From Kiloniellaceae bacterium (GTDB lineage: Bacteria; Pseudomonadota; Alphaproteobacteria; Kiloniellales; Kiloniellaceae): 48,473 nt of DNA. Below the pieces are notes generated by a model. That model made no database searches. It saw only the letters and a program-made list of their open reading frames with translations, and was not told the origin of the DNA. The stretch covers positions 1-48,473 of the forward strand of contig JAJFGK010000005.1 in NCBI GenBank assembly GCA_021776195.1, in the 5' to 3' direction. The position numbers and the translations under genes were made by a program. Positions within the stretch are counted from its first letter, which is position 1; every line of letters begins with the position of its first letter. Shown piece after piece: positions 18,670-25,868 of the stretch.

Positions 18670-19443
18670 GTGGTTTTCCGCTGGAGTCCCTGGCACGGGC
18701 GCAAATACTTCCTCGACAAGATGACCCTGCGCGAGCTGGTGGTGGCCTACACGACCTATCCGGCAATTCAGTGCTATGCCCTGCTTTGCGTGATCAGCAG
18801 CGGCGCGACGGTTTGGTGGACCCAAGGGCCGCAAGATCTATGGCGCCTCGCCGTCGCCGCTCTGGCCGCGGTCCTGATCTATCCCCTGGTCTGGTATCTG
18901 CTGCACCGCTTCGTGCTGCACGGTCGTTTTCTCTATCGCCTGCCCCAGACCGCGGCCCTGTGGAAACGGATTCACTACGATCACCACACCGATCCCAACG
19001 ATCTGGGGGTCCTGTTCGGGGCGCTGCTCACCACCCTGCCGACGATTTTCTTCGTGACCGCGCCGATCGGCTGGCTCATCGGGGGCCCCGCGGGCGCCGC
19101 CGCGGCCTTCGCGGCGGCTTTGGCGGCGACCTGCTTTTACGAGTTCTGCCACTGCATTCAGCACCTGCCCTTCACGCCGCGCTATGCCTGGCTGCGCGAG
19201 ATCAAACGGCGCCACCTGGCCCATCACTTCCACAACGAGCAGGGCAACTTCGGCATCACGAATTTTCTTTGCGACCGTCTGTTCGGGACCTTCTACGACA
19301 GCCCCAAGGCGATCGCACGCAGCGAGACGGTCTTCGATCTGGGCTATCGCGGCCAAGAGGTGCACCGCTTCCCCTGGGTCGCAAAACTCACCGGCCTCAG
19401 CCTCGAGGAAGCGGCGGCAGGCGGGCGCCGGCCTCGCGGGTGA
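18670..19443 (+). CDS. Fatty acid hydroxylase / sterol desaturase superfamily protein
   Basis: This 257-residue membrane protein starts at a GTG (18670-18672) with a GGA about ten bases upstream. It carries the di-iron histidine clusters of the superfamily: HRFVLH at residues 79-84, HYDHH at 102-106, and RRHLAHHFH near 185. These sit among four or so membrane segments. Family members hydroxylate fatty acids or sphingoid bases at the membrane surface; eukaryotic Sur2 and Scs7 act on sphingolipids. Its last 4 bases overlap the start of the ceramide-synthase candidate. I therefore infer hydroxylation of the sphingoid base or N-acyl chain, though the position is unknown. Family assignment is secure, substrate assignment is inference. 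Confidence 0.9.
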   Translation: MVFRWSPWHGRKYFLDKMTLRELVVAYTTYPAIQCYALLCVISSGATVWWTQGPQDLWRLAVAALAAVLIYPLVWYLLHRFVLHGRFLYRLPQTAALWKRIHYDHHTDPNDLGVLFGALLTTLPTIFFVTAPIGWLIGGPAGAAAAFAAALAATCFYEFCHCIQHLPFTPRYAWLREIKRRHLAHHFHNEQGNFGITNFLCDRLFGTFYDSPKAIARSETVFDLGYRGQEVHRFPWVAKLTGLSLEEAAAGGRRPRG

Positions 19444-20579
19444 CGCCGCCGCGCCTCGAAAAAGTCGAGAGCAAGGCACAGCGCGAGGCCTTCATTCGCG
19501 TGCCCTGGCGGATCTATCGCAACGACCCGGCCTGGGTCCCGCCGCTCTTGATGGAGCGGCGCGATCACCTGAATCCAGCCAAGAACCCCCTGTTCCACCA
19601 GGCCGAAACTGCCTTTTGGATCGCGCGCAGCGAGGGCGAGGCGGTCGGCCGGATTTCGGCCCAGGTAAACCATAGCCATCTGACGCGCTACCAGGATGGG
19701 ACCGGACAGTTCGGCCTGCTCGATGCCGTCGATGATCCGGCAATCTACCAGGCCCTGCTCGGTGCCGCCGAAGGCTGGCTGCGCGAGCGGGGCATGACGC
19801 GAGTCCAGGGCCCCTTCAGCCTCTCCATCAACGAAGAGTCCGGCCTCCTGGTCGAGGGCTTCGACACGCCGCCCTCTATCCTGATGGGCCACCACGCCCC
19901 CCATGCCGGTGGCCAGCTTGAATCGCTGGGCTACGCCAAGGCCAAGGACCTGCTGGCCTATCACCTGGACCTGGAGCATCCGCAGGCCAAAATCGCGGCC
20001 CGTCTGGTGCAAAAGGCGCGCAATAGCGATGAAATCGTCATCAGGCCGCTCAGTTTCCGGCGCTTCGAGAGCGAGCTGCGGACCATCATGGACATCTACA
20101 ACGATGCCTGGTCGCAAAACTGGAACTTCCTGCCCTTCGACGATGCCGCCATTGCCCATATGGCCAAGGCGCTGAGGCCCTTGATCGAGGCCGACCACAT
20201 CGCCATCGCCGAGTACCGCGGCCAGGCCTGCGCCATGGCCGTGACCTTGCCCAACATCAACGAGGCGATCAGCGACCTGGACGGGCGCTTGCTGCCAGTC
20301 GGTTGGGCCAAGCTGCTCTGGCGCCTCAAGAGGCGCAAGTTGACCACCGCGCGCATGCCCTTGATGGGCGTCAGGCGGGCCCATCACGGCACCATCCTGG
20401 GGGCGGCGCTGGCCTTTGCGGTGATCCAGGAGGTCCGGGACAGCGCCCGGCGCCGCGGGGTCGAAAGCGCCGAACTCTCTTGGATTCTGGAAGACAATTC
20501 CGGGGTGAAGGACGTGATCCAGGCGGTCGGGGGGCGACACTACAAGACTTACCGGATCTATCAGAAAGCCCTGACATGA
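19440..20579 (+). CDS. GNAT-fold acyltransferase, candidate bacterial ceramide synthase
   Basis: The GTG at 19440-19442 overlaps the hydroxylase stop (GTGA) and yields 379 residues, the usual size for this family. The opening RVPWRIYRNDPAWVPPLL and the later QGPFSLSINEESGLLVEGFD, PPSILMGHH and WSQNWNFLPF segments resemble the GNAT-type protein that acylates 3-ketosphinganine in Caulobacter crescentus (bCerS). In that species N-acylation precedes keto reduction. This protein would transfer a fatty acyl group to the product of the serine palmitoyltransferase encoded at 30313-31545. The 3' end overlaps the next gene by 4 bases (ATGA). Identification rests on recalled family features and on the locus; I am fairly but not fully sure. 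Confidence 0.78.
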   Translation: MTPPRLEKVESKAQREAFIRVPWRIYRNDPAWVPPLLMERRDHLNPAKNPLFHQAETAFWIARSEGEAVGRISAQVNHSHLTRYQDGTGQFGLLDAVDDPAIYQALLGAAEGWLRERGMTRVQGPFSLSINEESGLLVEGFDTPPSILMGHHAPHAGGQLESLGYAKAKDLLAYHLDLEHPQAKIAARLVQKARNSDEIVIRPLSFRRFESELRTIMDIYNDAWSQNWNFLPFDDAAIAHMAKALRPLIEADHIAIAEYRGQACAMAVTLPNINEAISDLDGRLLPVGWAKLLWRLKRRKLTTARMPLMGVRRAHHGTILGAALAFAVIQEVRDSARRRGVESAELSWILEDNSGVKDVIQAVGGRHYKTYRIYQKALT

Positions 20580-21385
20580 CCCCCCAGGCACCGCCTTCGG
20601 GTCCATGGACCGCGCTGGTTCTGGCCGGACAGCGGCCGGGCGGCGATCCGCTGTTGGCCGGCCGGCCCGAGGGCCACAAGGCGCTGATCCCGGTGGCCGG
20701 CCGTGCCATGCTGGAACGGGTCGTTCTGGCGCTGGTGGAGGCACCGGAAGTCGGCCCTGTGGCTGTCTGCACCGAGGACCCGGCGCTTGTGACGGGTCTG
20801 GCCGCGCTGCGGCCCCTGGTCGAGGGCGGCCGCCTCGTGGTTCTGGCCAGCGCGGCCACGCCCAGCACCAGTGTGGGCGGCGCGCTCGAGCAGTTGACGG
20901 ATCCCTTCCCCTTGCTGGTGACCACGGCCGACCACGCCCTGCTCACCCCCACGATGGTGTCGAGCTTTTGCCAGGCCGCCCTGGCCGGTGGCGGCGATGT
21001 GGCGGCGGGCCTGACAACGTCCGGAGCGATCGATGCCGTGGCGCCCGGCAGCCGGCGCACCTGGCTGACCTTTCGCGACGGGCGCTTCACCGGGGCCAAT
21101 CTCTTTGCCCTGATGACACCGCGGGCCGCCGAAGCGGTAAGTTTCTGGCGCCGGGTCGAACGCGACCGCAAGAAACCCTGGCGCATCGCTTGGCACTTCG
21201 GCGTCGCCCGCCTGCTCGGTTATCTCTTGCGGCTCTGGACTCTGGAGGCGGCAATCGCCCGGATCGGCGTGCCGCTGGGCGCCACGGCCAGGGCCGTCGT
21301 CCTGGCCGACGGACGCGCCGGCATCGATGTCGACAAACCGGCCGATCTGGCCCTGGTCGAGAAGCTCCTAGCCGGCGGTCCCTGA
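20576..21385 (+). CDS. MobA-like NTP transferase domain protein
   Basis: This 269-residue protein starts at an ATG that overlaps the previous stop. The N-terminus is a Rossmann-type nucleotidyltransferase opening, LVLAGQRPGGDPLL, then GHKALIPVAGRAML with the nucleotide-binding Lys, and TTADHALLTP with the metal-binding Asp near residue 115. The glycine loop is unusual for the family (AGQRPGGD instead of AGGxSxRMG). Such enzymes couple a phospho-sugar, phospho-alcohol or cofactor to CMP or GMP. Tight coupling to the ceramide-synthase candidate suggests activation of a lipid headgroup or removal of a step intermediate. Its tail overlaps the convergent cytidylyltransferase-like gene by 18 bases. 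Confidence 0.8.
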   Translation: MTPQAPPSGPWTALVLAGQRPGGDPLLAGRPEGHKALIPVAGRAMLERVVLALVEAPEVGPVAVCTEDPALVTGLAALRPLVEGGRLVVLASAATPSTSVGGALEQLTDPFPLLVTTADHALLTPTMVSSFCQAALAGGGDVAAGLTTSGAIDAVAPGSRRTWLTFRDGRFTGANLFALMTPRAAEAVSFWRRVERDRKKPWRIAWHFGVARLLGYLLRLWTLEAAIARIGVPLGATARAVVLADGRAGIDVDKPADLALVEKLLAGGP

Positions 21386-22144
21386 GGGCGCCTCTTCTAT
21401 GCTGGGCTCGGACTGCCAGCGGGCGGCGATCTGCTCGGCGCGCTTGAGATCCAGCGGATAGTCGATTTCGCACCACTCGTGACCCTCGATCGAACAGGCG
21501 CGCAGGTCGTAGCTGCCGGCCAGCTTGTCGATCACCGAGAGGTACCAGAGCCGCAGCGCCACAGGTTCGAACAGGGTTTCCGCCAGTGCCTCGGCGAAGA
21601 TCCTCGGGCCGTCGCCGCGGAAAACCATGCAGCCGATCGACTCGCCGTTCACGCGCTCGGCCGGGATCTTCTTGCTGACCTCGCGCAGCCGCGTGCCGTC
21701 CAGACAGACTTTCATGTCGTCTTCGTCATAGGCCGGCTTGCGGTCGATCGCCAGGGTGAGCGATGCCGGCGGGCTGGCCAGCAGTTGGCGCAACAAGGGC
21801 GCGCGAAAGATCGTATCGCCGTTCAGTAGGAGAAAATCCTCGGTCATCTCGCCGCGCGCCAGCCAGCAGGAGGTGATGTTGTCGGCGACCGGATAGAAGG
21901 GATTGTGCAGGGTACGAAGGCGGCAGCCGCGAAGCGTCTCCTGCTTGCGCGCGAGAACCGTCTCGACCGCGCGGGCATTGAAGCCGGAAACGAACAGGAT
22001 GTCGTCGACACCGGCCGCCGCCAAGGCATCGATCTGCCATTCCACAAGGCTGCGGTCGCCCAGCGGCAAGAGAGCCTTGGGGAGTTTTTCGGTCATCGGC
22101 ATCAGGCGCTTGCCTTGGCCGGCACCGAGAATCAGAGCTTTCAC
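21368..22144 (-). CDS. Phosphocholine cytidylyltransferase-like sugar/alcohol nucleotidyltransferase
   Basis: This 258-residue protein starts at a GTG (22142-22144) preceded by AAGGAAG. Its N-terminus MKALILGAGQGKRLMPMTEK and LPKALLPLG carries the glycine loop and Lys of the NTP-transferase fold, and LLLNGDTIF the metal-binding Asp. The later EDDMKVCLDG and INGESIG-like (VNGESIGC) parts resemble LicC-type CTP:phosphocholine cytidylyltransferases and the inositol-phosphate enzymes. It probably makes a CDP-alcohol. The gene is convergent with, and overlaps, the MobA-like gene, and is divergent from the metallophosphoesterase. I infer that it supplies the activated headgroup for a sphingolipid or phospholipid. 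The actual alcohol is unknown. Confidence 0.83.
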   Translation of the reverse strand: MKALILGAGQGKRLMPMTEKLPKALLPLGDRSLVEWQIDALAAAGVDDILFVSGFNARAVETVLARKQETLRGCRLRTLHNPFYPVADNITSCWLARGEMTEDFLLLNGDTIFRAPLLRQLLASPPASLTLAIDRKPAYDEDDMKVCLDGTRLREVSKKIPAERVNGESIGCMVFRGDGPRIFAEALAETLFEPVALRLWYLSVIDKLAGSYDLRACSIEGHEWCEIDYPLDLKRAEQIAARWQSEPSIEEAPSGTAG

Positions 22145-22298
22145 GCCGTCTCGTCTTCCTTCTAGGGGTATGACAGGGGCCCGAATTTGGCCCTGATGCG
22201 CGCCCAGGCATAGTCCTGGCCAGGGCGGCGCCCAAATGGCATGTTCCGCCCGCACAGTCAACCGCAGCCCGGTTTTTGAAGGACGGCAAGCGCAGCCC

Positions 22299-23213
22299 AT
22301 GTTCCGCCTGGCCCACCTCTCCGACCCCCACGTCGGACCGCTGCCGCCGGTCGGACTCGGCGAGCTGATGAGCAAGCGGATTCTAGGCTATCTCTCCTGG
22401 ACCCGGCGGCGCCGTCATCTGCACAAGATGGCGGTGCTGGAGGCCCTGGCGCGGGATCTGACCGCCGAAGGGCCCGATCACGCGACAGTCACCGGCGATC
22501 TCACCAACATCGCCCTGCCGGGAGAATTCGAGACCGCGGCGCGCTGGTTGGGGACTCTTGGCGTCGGCGCGGACATCACCGTGATCCCGGGCAACCACGA
22601 CGCCTACGTGGCGGTGGACGAAGCCCAGACCTGGGGCCTGTGGCGGGACTACATGACCTCGGATGGAGCCGTCGGCGAGGGCCCGGGGGACGCCGACGGC
22701 TTTCCCTTTCTGCGCCGGCGCGGCCCCCTGGCCCTGATCGGGCTCTCCACGGCCTGTCCCATGCCGCCGGCCTTTGCCACCGGGCGTCTCGGCGACACCC
22801 AGTTGGCGCGCCTGGCCGACCTGCTGGCCGCCACCGGCGCCGAGCGACTTTGCCGGGTCGTGCTGCTGCACCACCCGCCGCGGCCCGGCGCCACGGCCGC
22901 GCGCAAGCGTCTGGTCGATGGCGATCGTTTCTGCGAGGTCATCGCCCAGCAGGGGGCGGAGTTGGTGCTGCACGGCCACGACCACACCTTCGCCTCGGAA
23001 CAGCTGCCGGGGCCGGGCGGGCCGGCCCAGGTCTTCGGCGTGCCCTCGGCCTCGGCGGTGCGGGCCGGCAGCAAGCCCATCGGCCATTACCAGATCTACG
23101 GCATTTCCCAAGAATCCGCCGGTTGGCGCATCGAAGTTTCAGTCAGGGGCTACGACCCGGCTGGCAACCGGTTTGCCGACGCCGGTCGCGAGACAGTCCT
23201 GCTCGCCCGATAG
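22299..23213 (+). CDS. Calcineurin-like metallophosphoesterase
   Basis: This 304-residue protein starts at MFRLAHLSDPHVG; the ATG at 22299 was chosen because the first catalytic motif starts at once. All dinuclear-metal motifs are present: D9-x-H11, GDLTN (67-70), GNHD (99-101), LLHHPP and HGHDH. The family cleaves phosphomonoesters or diesters, including UDP-diacylglucosamine (LpxH/LpxI-like) and CDP-lipid substrates. Position inside the sphingolipid locus suggests dephosphorylation or hydrolysis of a lipid or CDP intermediate, which is inference. It is divergent from the cytidylyltransferase-like gene, with 154 bases between starts. Confidence 0.9.
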   Translation: MFRLAHLSDPHVGPLPPVGLGELMSKRILGYLSWTRRRRHLHKMAVLEALARDLTAEGPDHATVTGDLTNIALPGEFETAARWLGTLGVGADITVIPGNHDAYVAVDEAQTWGLWRDYMTSDGAVGEGPGDADGFPFLRRRGPLALIGLSTACPMPPAFATGRLGDTQLARLADLLAATGAERLCRVVLLHHPPRPGATAARKRLVDGDRFCEVIAQQGAELVLHGHDHTFASEQLPGPGGPAQVFGVPSASAVRAGSKPIGHYQIYGISQESAGWRIEVSVRGYDPAGNRFADAGRETVLLAR

Positions 23214-23547
23214 CCGAACAAGACCGAGGCCTGCGCCGCGACTAGAGCACTTCTTTGTTACATGGAAGCATTTGACCGGGATGATATTGTCTTCTGGCAA
23301 GGCGCGCCTCGAAGAGCGATACGCGTATCGGTCGAGGAGCGGAACGCGGCCAGAAGGCAAAAGAACCCGGCCTTCGGTGGGTCCTAGACGATCCCCCTCT
23401 CCCAATGGGGGTGCGTTCCGCTGCTTGCCCGATGCCCAATCTCCAAGACCGGGGGCATCGCGCCGCACAGCGCGCCTTCCCGAATGATCGCCTACGACCC
23501 ATCAAATGATTCCCTATGACAAAGAAGGGCTCAAGTCGACGGGCGTC
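23214..23547. other. Intergenic region holding a palindromic element
   Basis: These 334 bases lie between the convergent metallophosphoesterase and DUF2141 genes. No credible gene is seen. It contains a strongly palindromic stretch (23291-23356) and nothing coding. The sequence just before the palindrome, from about 23244, has lower GC than the genes around it, which fits an inserted intergenic repeat. Confidence 0.6.
23291..23356. repeat. Nested triple palindrome (REP-like intergenic element)
   Basis: Three perfect inverted repeats are nested on one axis. CTTCTGGC (23291-23298) pairs with GCCAGAAG (23349-23356). CCTCGA (23307-23312) pairs with TCGAGG (23332-23337). CGATACG (23317-23323) pairs with CGTATCG (23324-23330). 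The transcript would fold into a long interrupted hairpin. It sits between the stops of two convergent genes, where it could end or protect transcripts from both sides. I suspect a dispersed intergenic repeat family but cannot search the genome. Confidence 0.7.
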
Positions 23548-24036
23548 TCACCAATAGGTCATGTGGATGCGCAGCTCGACCGGTTCGGCGGCGAGTTCGA
23601 ACGCGGCCTCCTCATGATCGGGCGGACCGAAGTCAAGCTTGGGGTTGCGCGAAAAGCCGAAACCCTCCTCGGGAATGCCGATGAAGTTCCGGTCGAACTT
23701 CCGATTGCCGTTCTCGTCGTGATAGACGGCCACGGCATAGCGCCCGGGCCCCGGCGCGTCCAGGCAGAGCCTGGTCTCGCTGGCCCCCACGGGAACCCGC
23801 ACGCGTTTGATTCGCCCGAGCTTCTTGATGAAGCCTTCGGGGTTGTCGTCATAGAGCTCGACCGTCATGAGACCCTGGTTGCTACGGGCATCCAGCAGAA
23901 TAATCTCCACCCGGCCGCGGCTCTGGTCCGTGCAGAGGTCGGAGGCCGCATCGCCCGCGGCCACGGTGGCGGTCGGCCAAGCAGGGACAAGTCCGATCAG
24001 GGCCGCGGTCAGCCCGGAGAGCACAAAACGCAACAT
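23548..24036 (-). CDS. DUF2141 secreted protein
   Basis: This 162-residue protein has a signal peptide (LRFVLSGLTAALIGLVPAW, cleavage near residue 27) and the DUF2141 signature: RYAVAVYHDENGNRKFDRNF followed by GIPEEGFGFSRNP. The family is periplasmic or cell-surface, probably a small beta-sandwich; no molecular function is established to my knowledge. The gene is divergent from the HIT/LptFG operon, with 126 bases between starts. Its position inside the sphingolipid locus suggests an envelope role, perhaps in handling exported lipid, but this is inference. Confidence 0.9.
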   Translation of the reverse strand: MLRFVLSGLTAALIGLVPAWPTATVAAGDAASDLCTDQSRGRVEIILLDARSNQGLMTVELYDDNPEGFIKKLGRIKRVRVPVGASETRLCLDAPGPGRYAVAVYHDENGNRKFDRNFIGIPEEGFGFSRNPKLDFGPPDHEEAAFELAAEPVELRIHMTYW

Positions 24037-24162
24037 GGAAGCCTCACCCTTCGATTTAATCGCCCACAGTCTGCCTGACCCCTATTTTCACCAGCGGGGC
24101 TCAAGTTGTCGGTATATAGTGGCACTTGGGGTTAACTCAAGAGAACTACCAAAAGGTTGATC

Positions 24163-24630
24163 ATGGCAAACGAATCTGCCGCCAACCCGACCATGTTGAG
24201 CTTCGGATATCCCGACAGCCTGGTCCGCGAGTACCGCCACTGGGCCGTCCTGGCCCGGCCCAAGCAGGCAACGCTCGGCGCTCTGGTCCTGGTTTGCAAG
24301 GAAGCGGCCCAGGCCTATTCGGCGATCAGCGCCGGCGCGTTTGGCGAACAGGAAGAGGTGATCCGGGACCTTGAAAAGGGGCTCGGCGCCTTTCGACCCT
24401 ACGATAAGATCAACTACCTGATGCTGATGATGGTCGACCGCGAGGTCCATTATCACGTGTTGCCGCGCTATGCCGAGCCGCAGGAGTTCGACGGCGCCGT
24501 CTATCCCGATCCCGGCTGGCCGGCGGTGCCGAACCTTGGCGCGGGCGAACTCCTGGCGGGCGACAGCCTGGCACGCCTGGTGGATGCCCTGCGCGACGCC
24601 TGGCCCGGCGACCCCGCGTCTGGCGATTAA
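24163..24630 (+). CDS. HIT-like protein with altered histidine triad
   Basis: This 155-residue protein resembles the histidine-triad fold. The N-terminal FGYPDSLVREYRHWAVLARPKQATLGALVLV matches the HIT strand-loop-strand region. The active-site region is E94-V-H96-Y-H98-V-L-P-R, where the normal pattern is HxHxHxxPR. The first His is therefore Glu, while the middle nucleophile and the last His are kept. The ATG at 24163 is preferred to an upstream TTG because AGG lies six bases before it. HIT enzymes hydrolyse or transfer nucleotidyl groups, so a role with CDP-linked lipid intermediates is plausible. It begins the plus-strand operon, 38 bases before the LptF-like gene. Confidence 0.78.
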   Translation: MANESAANPTMLSFGYPDSLVREYRHWAVLARPKQATLGALVLVCKEAAQAYSAISAGAFGEQEEVIRDLEKGLGAFRPYDKINYLMLMMVDREVHYHVLPRYAEPQEFDGAVYPDPGWPAVPNLGAGELLAGDSLARLVDALRDAWPGDPASGD

Positions 24631-24668
24631 CGCTTGTGCCCGATCCGAGCGACCAGTAATCCCTTCTC

Positions 24669-25868
24669 ATGCCGATCTACAGCCGCTACATCCTGGCGCA
24701 AACCCTGCGGCCCTTGCTTCTCGCGGTCGCCATTTCGCTTCTGCTGCTGCTGATCGAGCGGATGATGCGGCTGTTGGAACTGGTTTTGAACTCCCAGGGC
24801 ACGGTCGACGTGTTGTTCCAGCTCTTGGCCTTTCTGGTGCCGCACTACATGGGATTGGCCCTGCCCGCCGCCTTTTTCCTCGGCATGCTGCTGGCCTTCT
24901 CGCGTCTGCGGACCGACAGCGAGCTCGATGCCCTGGGGTCGGCCGGGCTGGGTCTGCACCATCTGATTAGACCGGCGCTGCTTCTCGCCCTCTTGCTGAC
25001 CCTGGTCTCGGCGCTGGTTTTCTCTCACCTGCAGCCCCACGCGCGCTACACCTATCGCTCGCTGGTGCATCAGCTCGCCAACGGGCCGCTCAACAACTAC
25101 CTCCAGAACGGCATGTTCATCACCGCGGGCGAAACCACCTACATGGCCGAAAGCATCGACCCCGAGCGGCGCTTCTTTCTGAAGGTCTTCGCCTATCGGG
25201 ACAGCCCCAAGGAGGGAATCTCGGCAATCACGGCGGCACAGGGCCATCTGATCGAGGGCAAAAATCAGGCCGAGGCCCGTCTCGTTTTGCGCAACGGTCA
25301 CGGACTGGAGATTCGGCCCGGGGTCCAGCCAACCGGGCGCGCCTCCGCGATCGACTTCGAGGAGATCCAGCGACGGGTCACCCTGAGCGAACCCAAGGCC
25401 TTCCGTGCCCGGGGAATCGATGAACGCGAACTCACTCTGCCCGAACTCTGGCAAGCGTGGCGAGCGGGCCGGCCAGGGCTGTCGCGCGACGTGATCCGGG
25501 CCGAGTGGCACGACCGGATCATCAGGATTGTCTCGATCCTTCTGCTACCGGTGCTGGCCGTCCCCCTTTCGGTGGGCGGCGCCCGTCGCGGCCGCTCCAA
25601 CGGCATGGCGGTCGGTTTGATTCTGCTGCTGGTCTACAACAAGCTGATCGGGACCGGCGAATCCCTCGCCGCCAGCGGAGACCTGCCGAGCCTGGTCGCC
25701 CAGTGGGGCGTCTTTGCCGTCTTTGCCGCAGTTAGCGGTTTCGTCTTCCTGCGTGGCGCCTTTCGTCCCGGCGGATCCGACTACGGCATTCTGGCCTTCG
25801 ACGCCGGCGCGGCCCTGGCGCAAACCCGTCGCTTCTTCACCGGCAAAGAAAAGCCAGCACCTTCATGA
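24669..25868 (+). CDS. LptF/LptG-family permease (LptF-like)
   Basis: This 399-residue protein starts MPIYSRYILAQTLRPLLLAV, typical of LptF. It has three N-terminal membrane helices, a periplasmic beta-jellyroll-like domain (~125-270) and three C-terminal helices (RIVSILLLPVLAVPLSVGG onward). In the Lpt machine LptF and LptG form the inner-membrane channel that extracts LPS with the LptB ATPase and passes it to LptC. The gene overlaps the LptG-like gene by 4 bases. It is followed by lipid-headgroup genes, so I infer a pair devoted to sphingolipid export rather than the housekeeping LPS pair. No lptB, lptC or lptA is near. Confidence 0.9.
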   Translation: MPIYSRYILAQTLRPLLLAVAISLLLLLIERMMRLLELVLNSQGTVDVLFQLLAFLVPHYMGLALPAAFFLGMLLAFSRLRTDSELDALGSAGLGLHHLIRPALLLALLLTLVSALVFSHLQPHARYTYRSLVHQLANGPLNNYLQNGMFITAGETTYMAESIDPERRFFLKVFAYRDSPKEGISAITAAQGHLIEGKNQAEARLVLRNGHGLEIRPGVQPTGRASAIDFEEIQRRVTLSEPKAFRARGIDERELTLPELWQAWRAGRPGLSRDVIRAEWHDRIIRIVSILLLPVLAVPLSVGGARRGRSNGMAVGLILLLVYNKLIGTGESLAASGDLPSLVAQWGVFAVFAAVSGFVFLRGAFRPGGSDYGILAFDAGAALAQTRRFFTGKEKPAPS

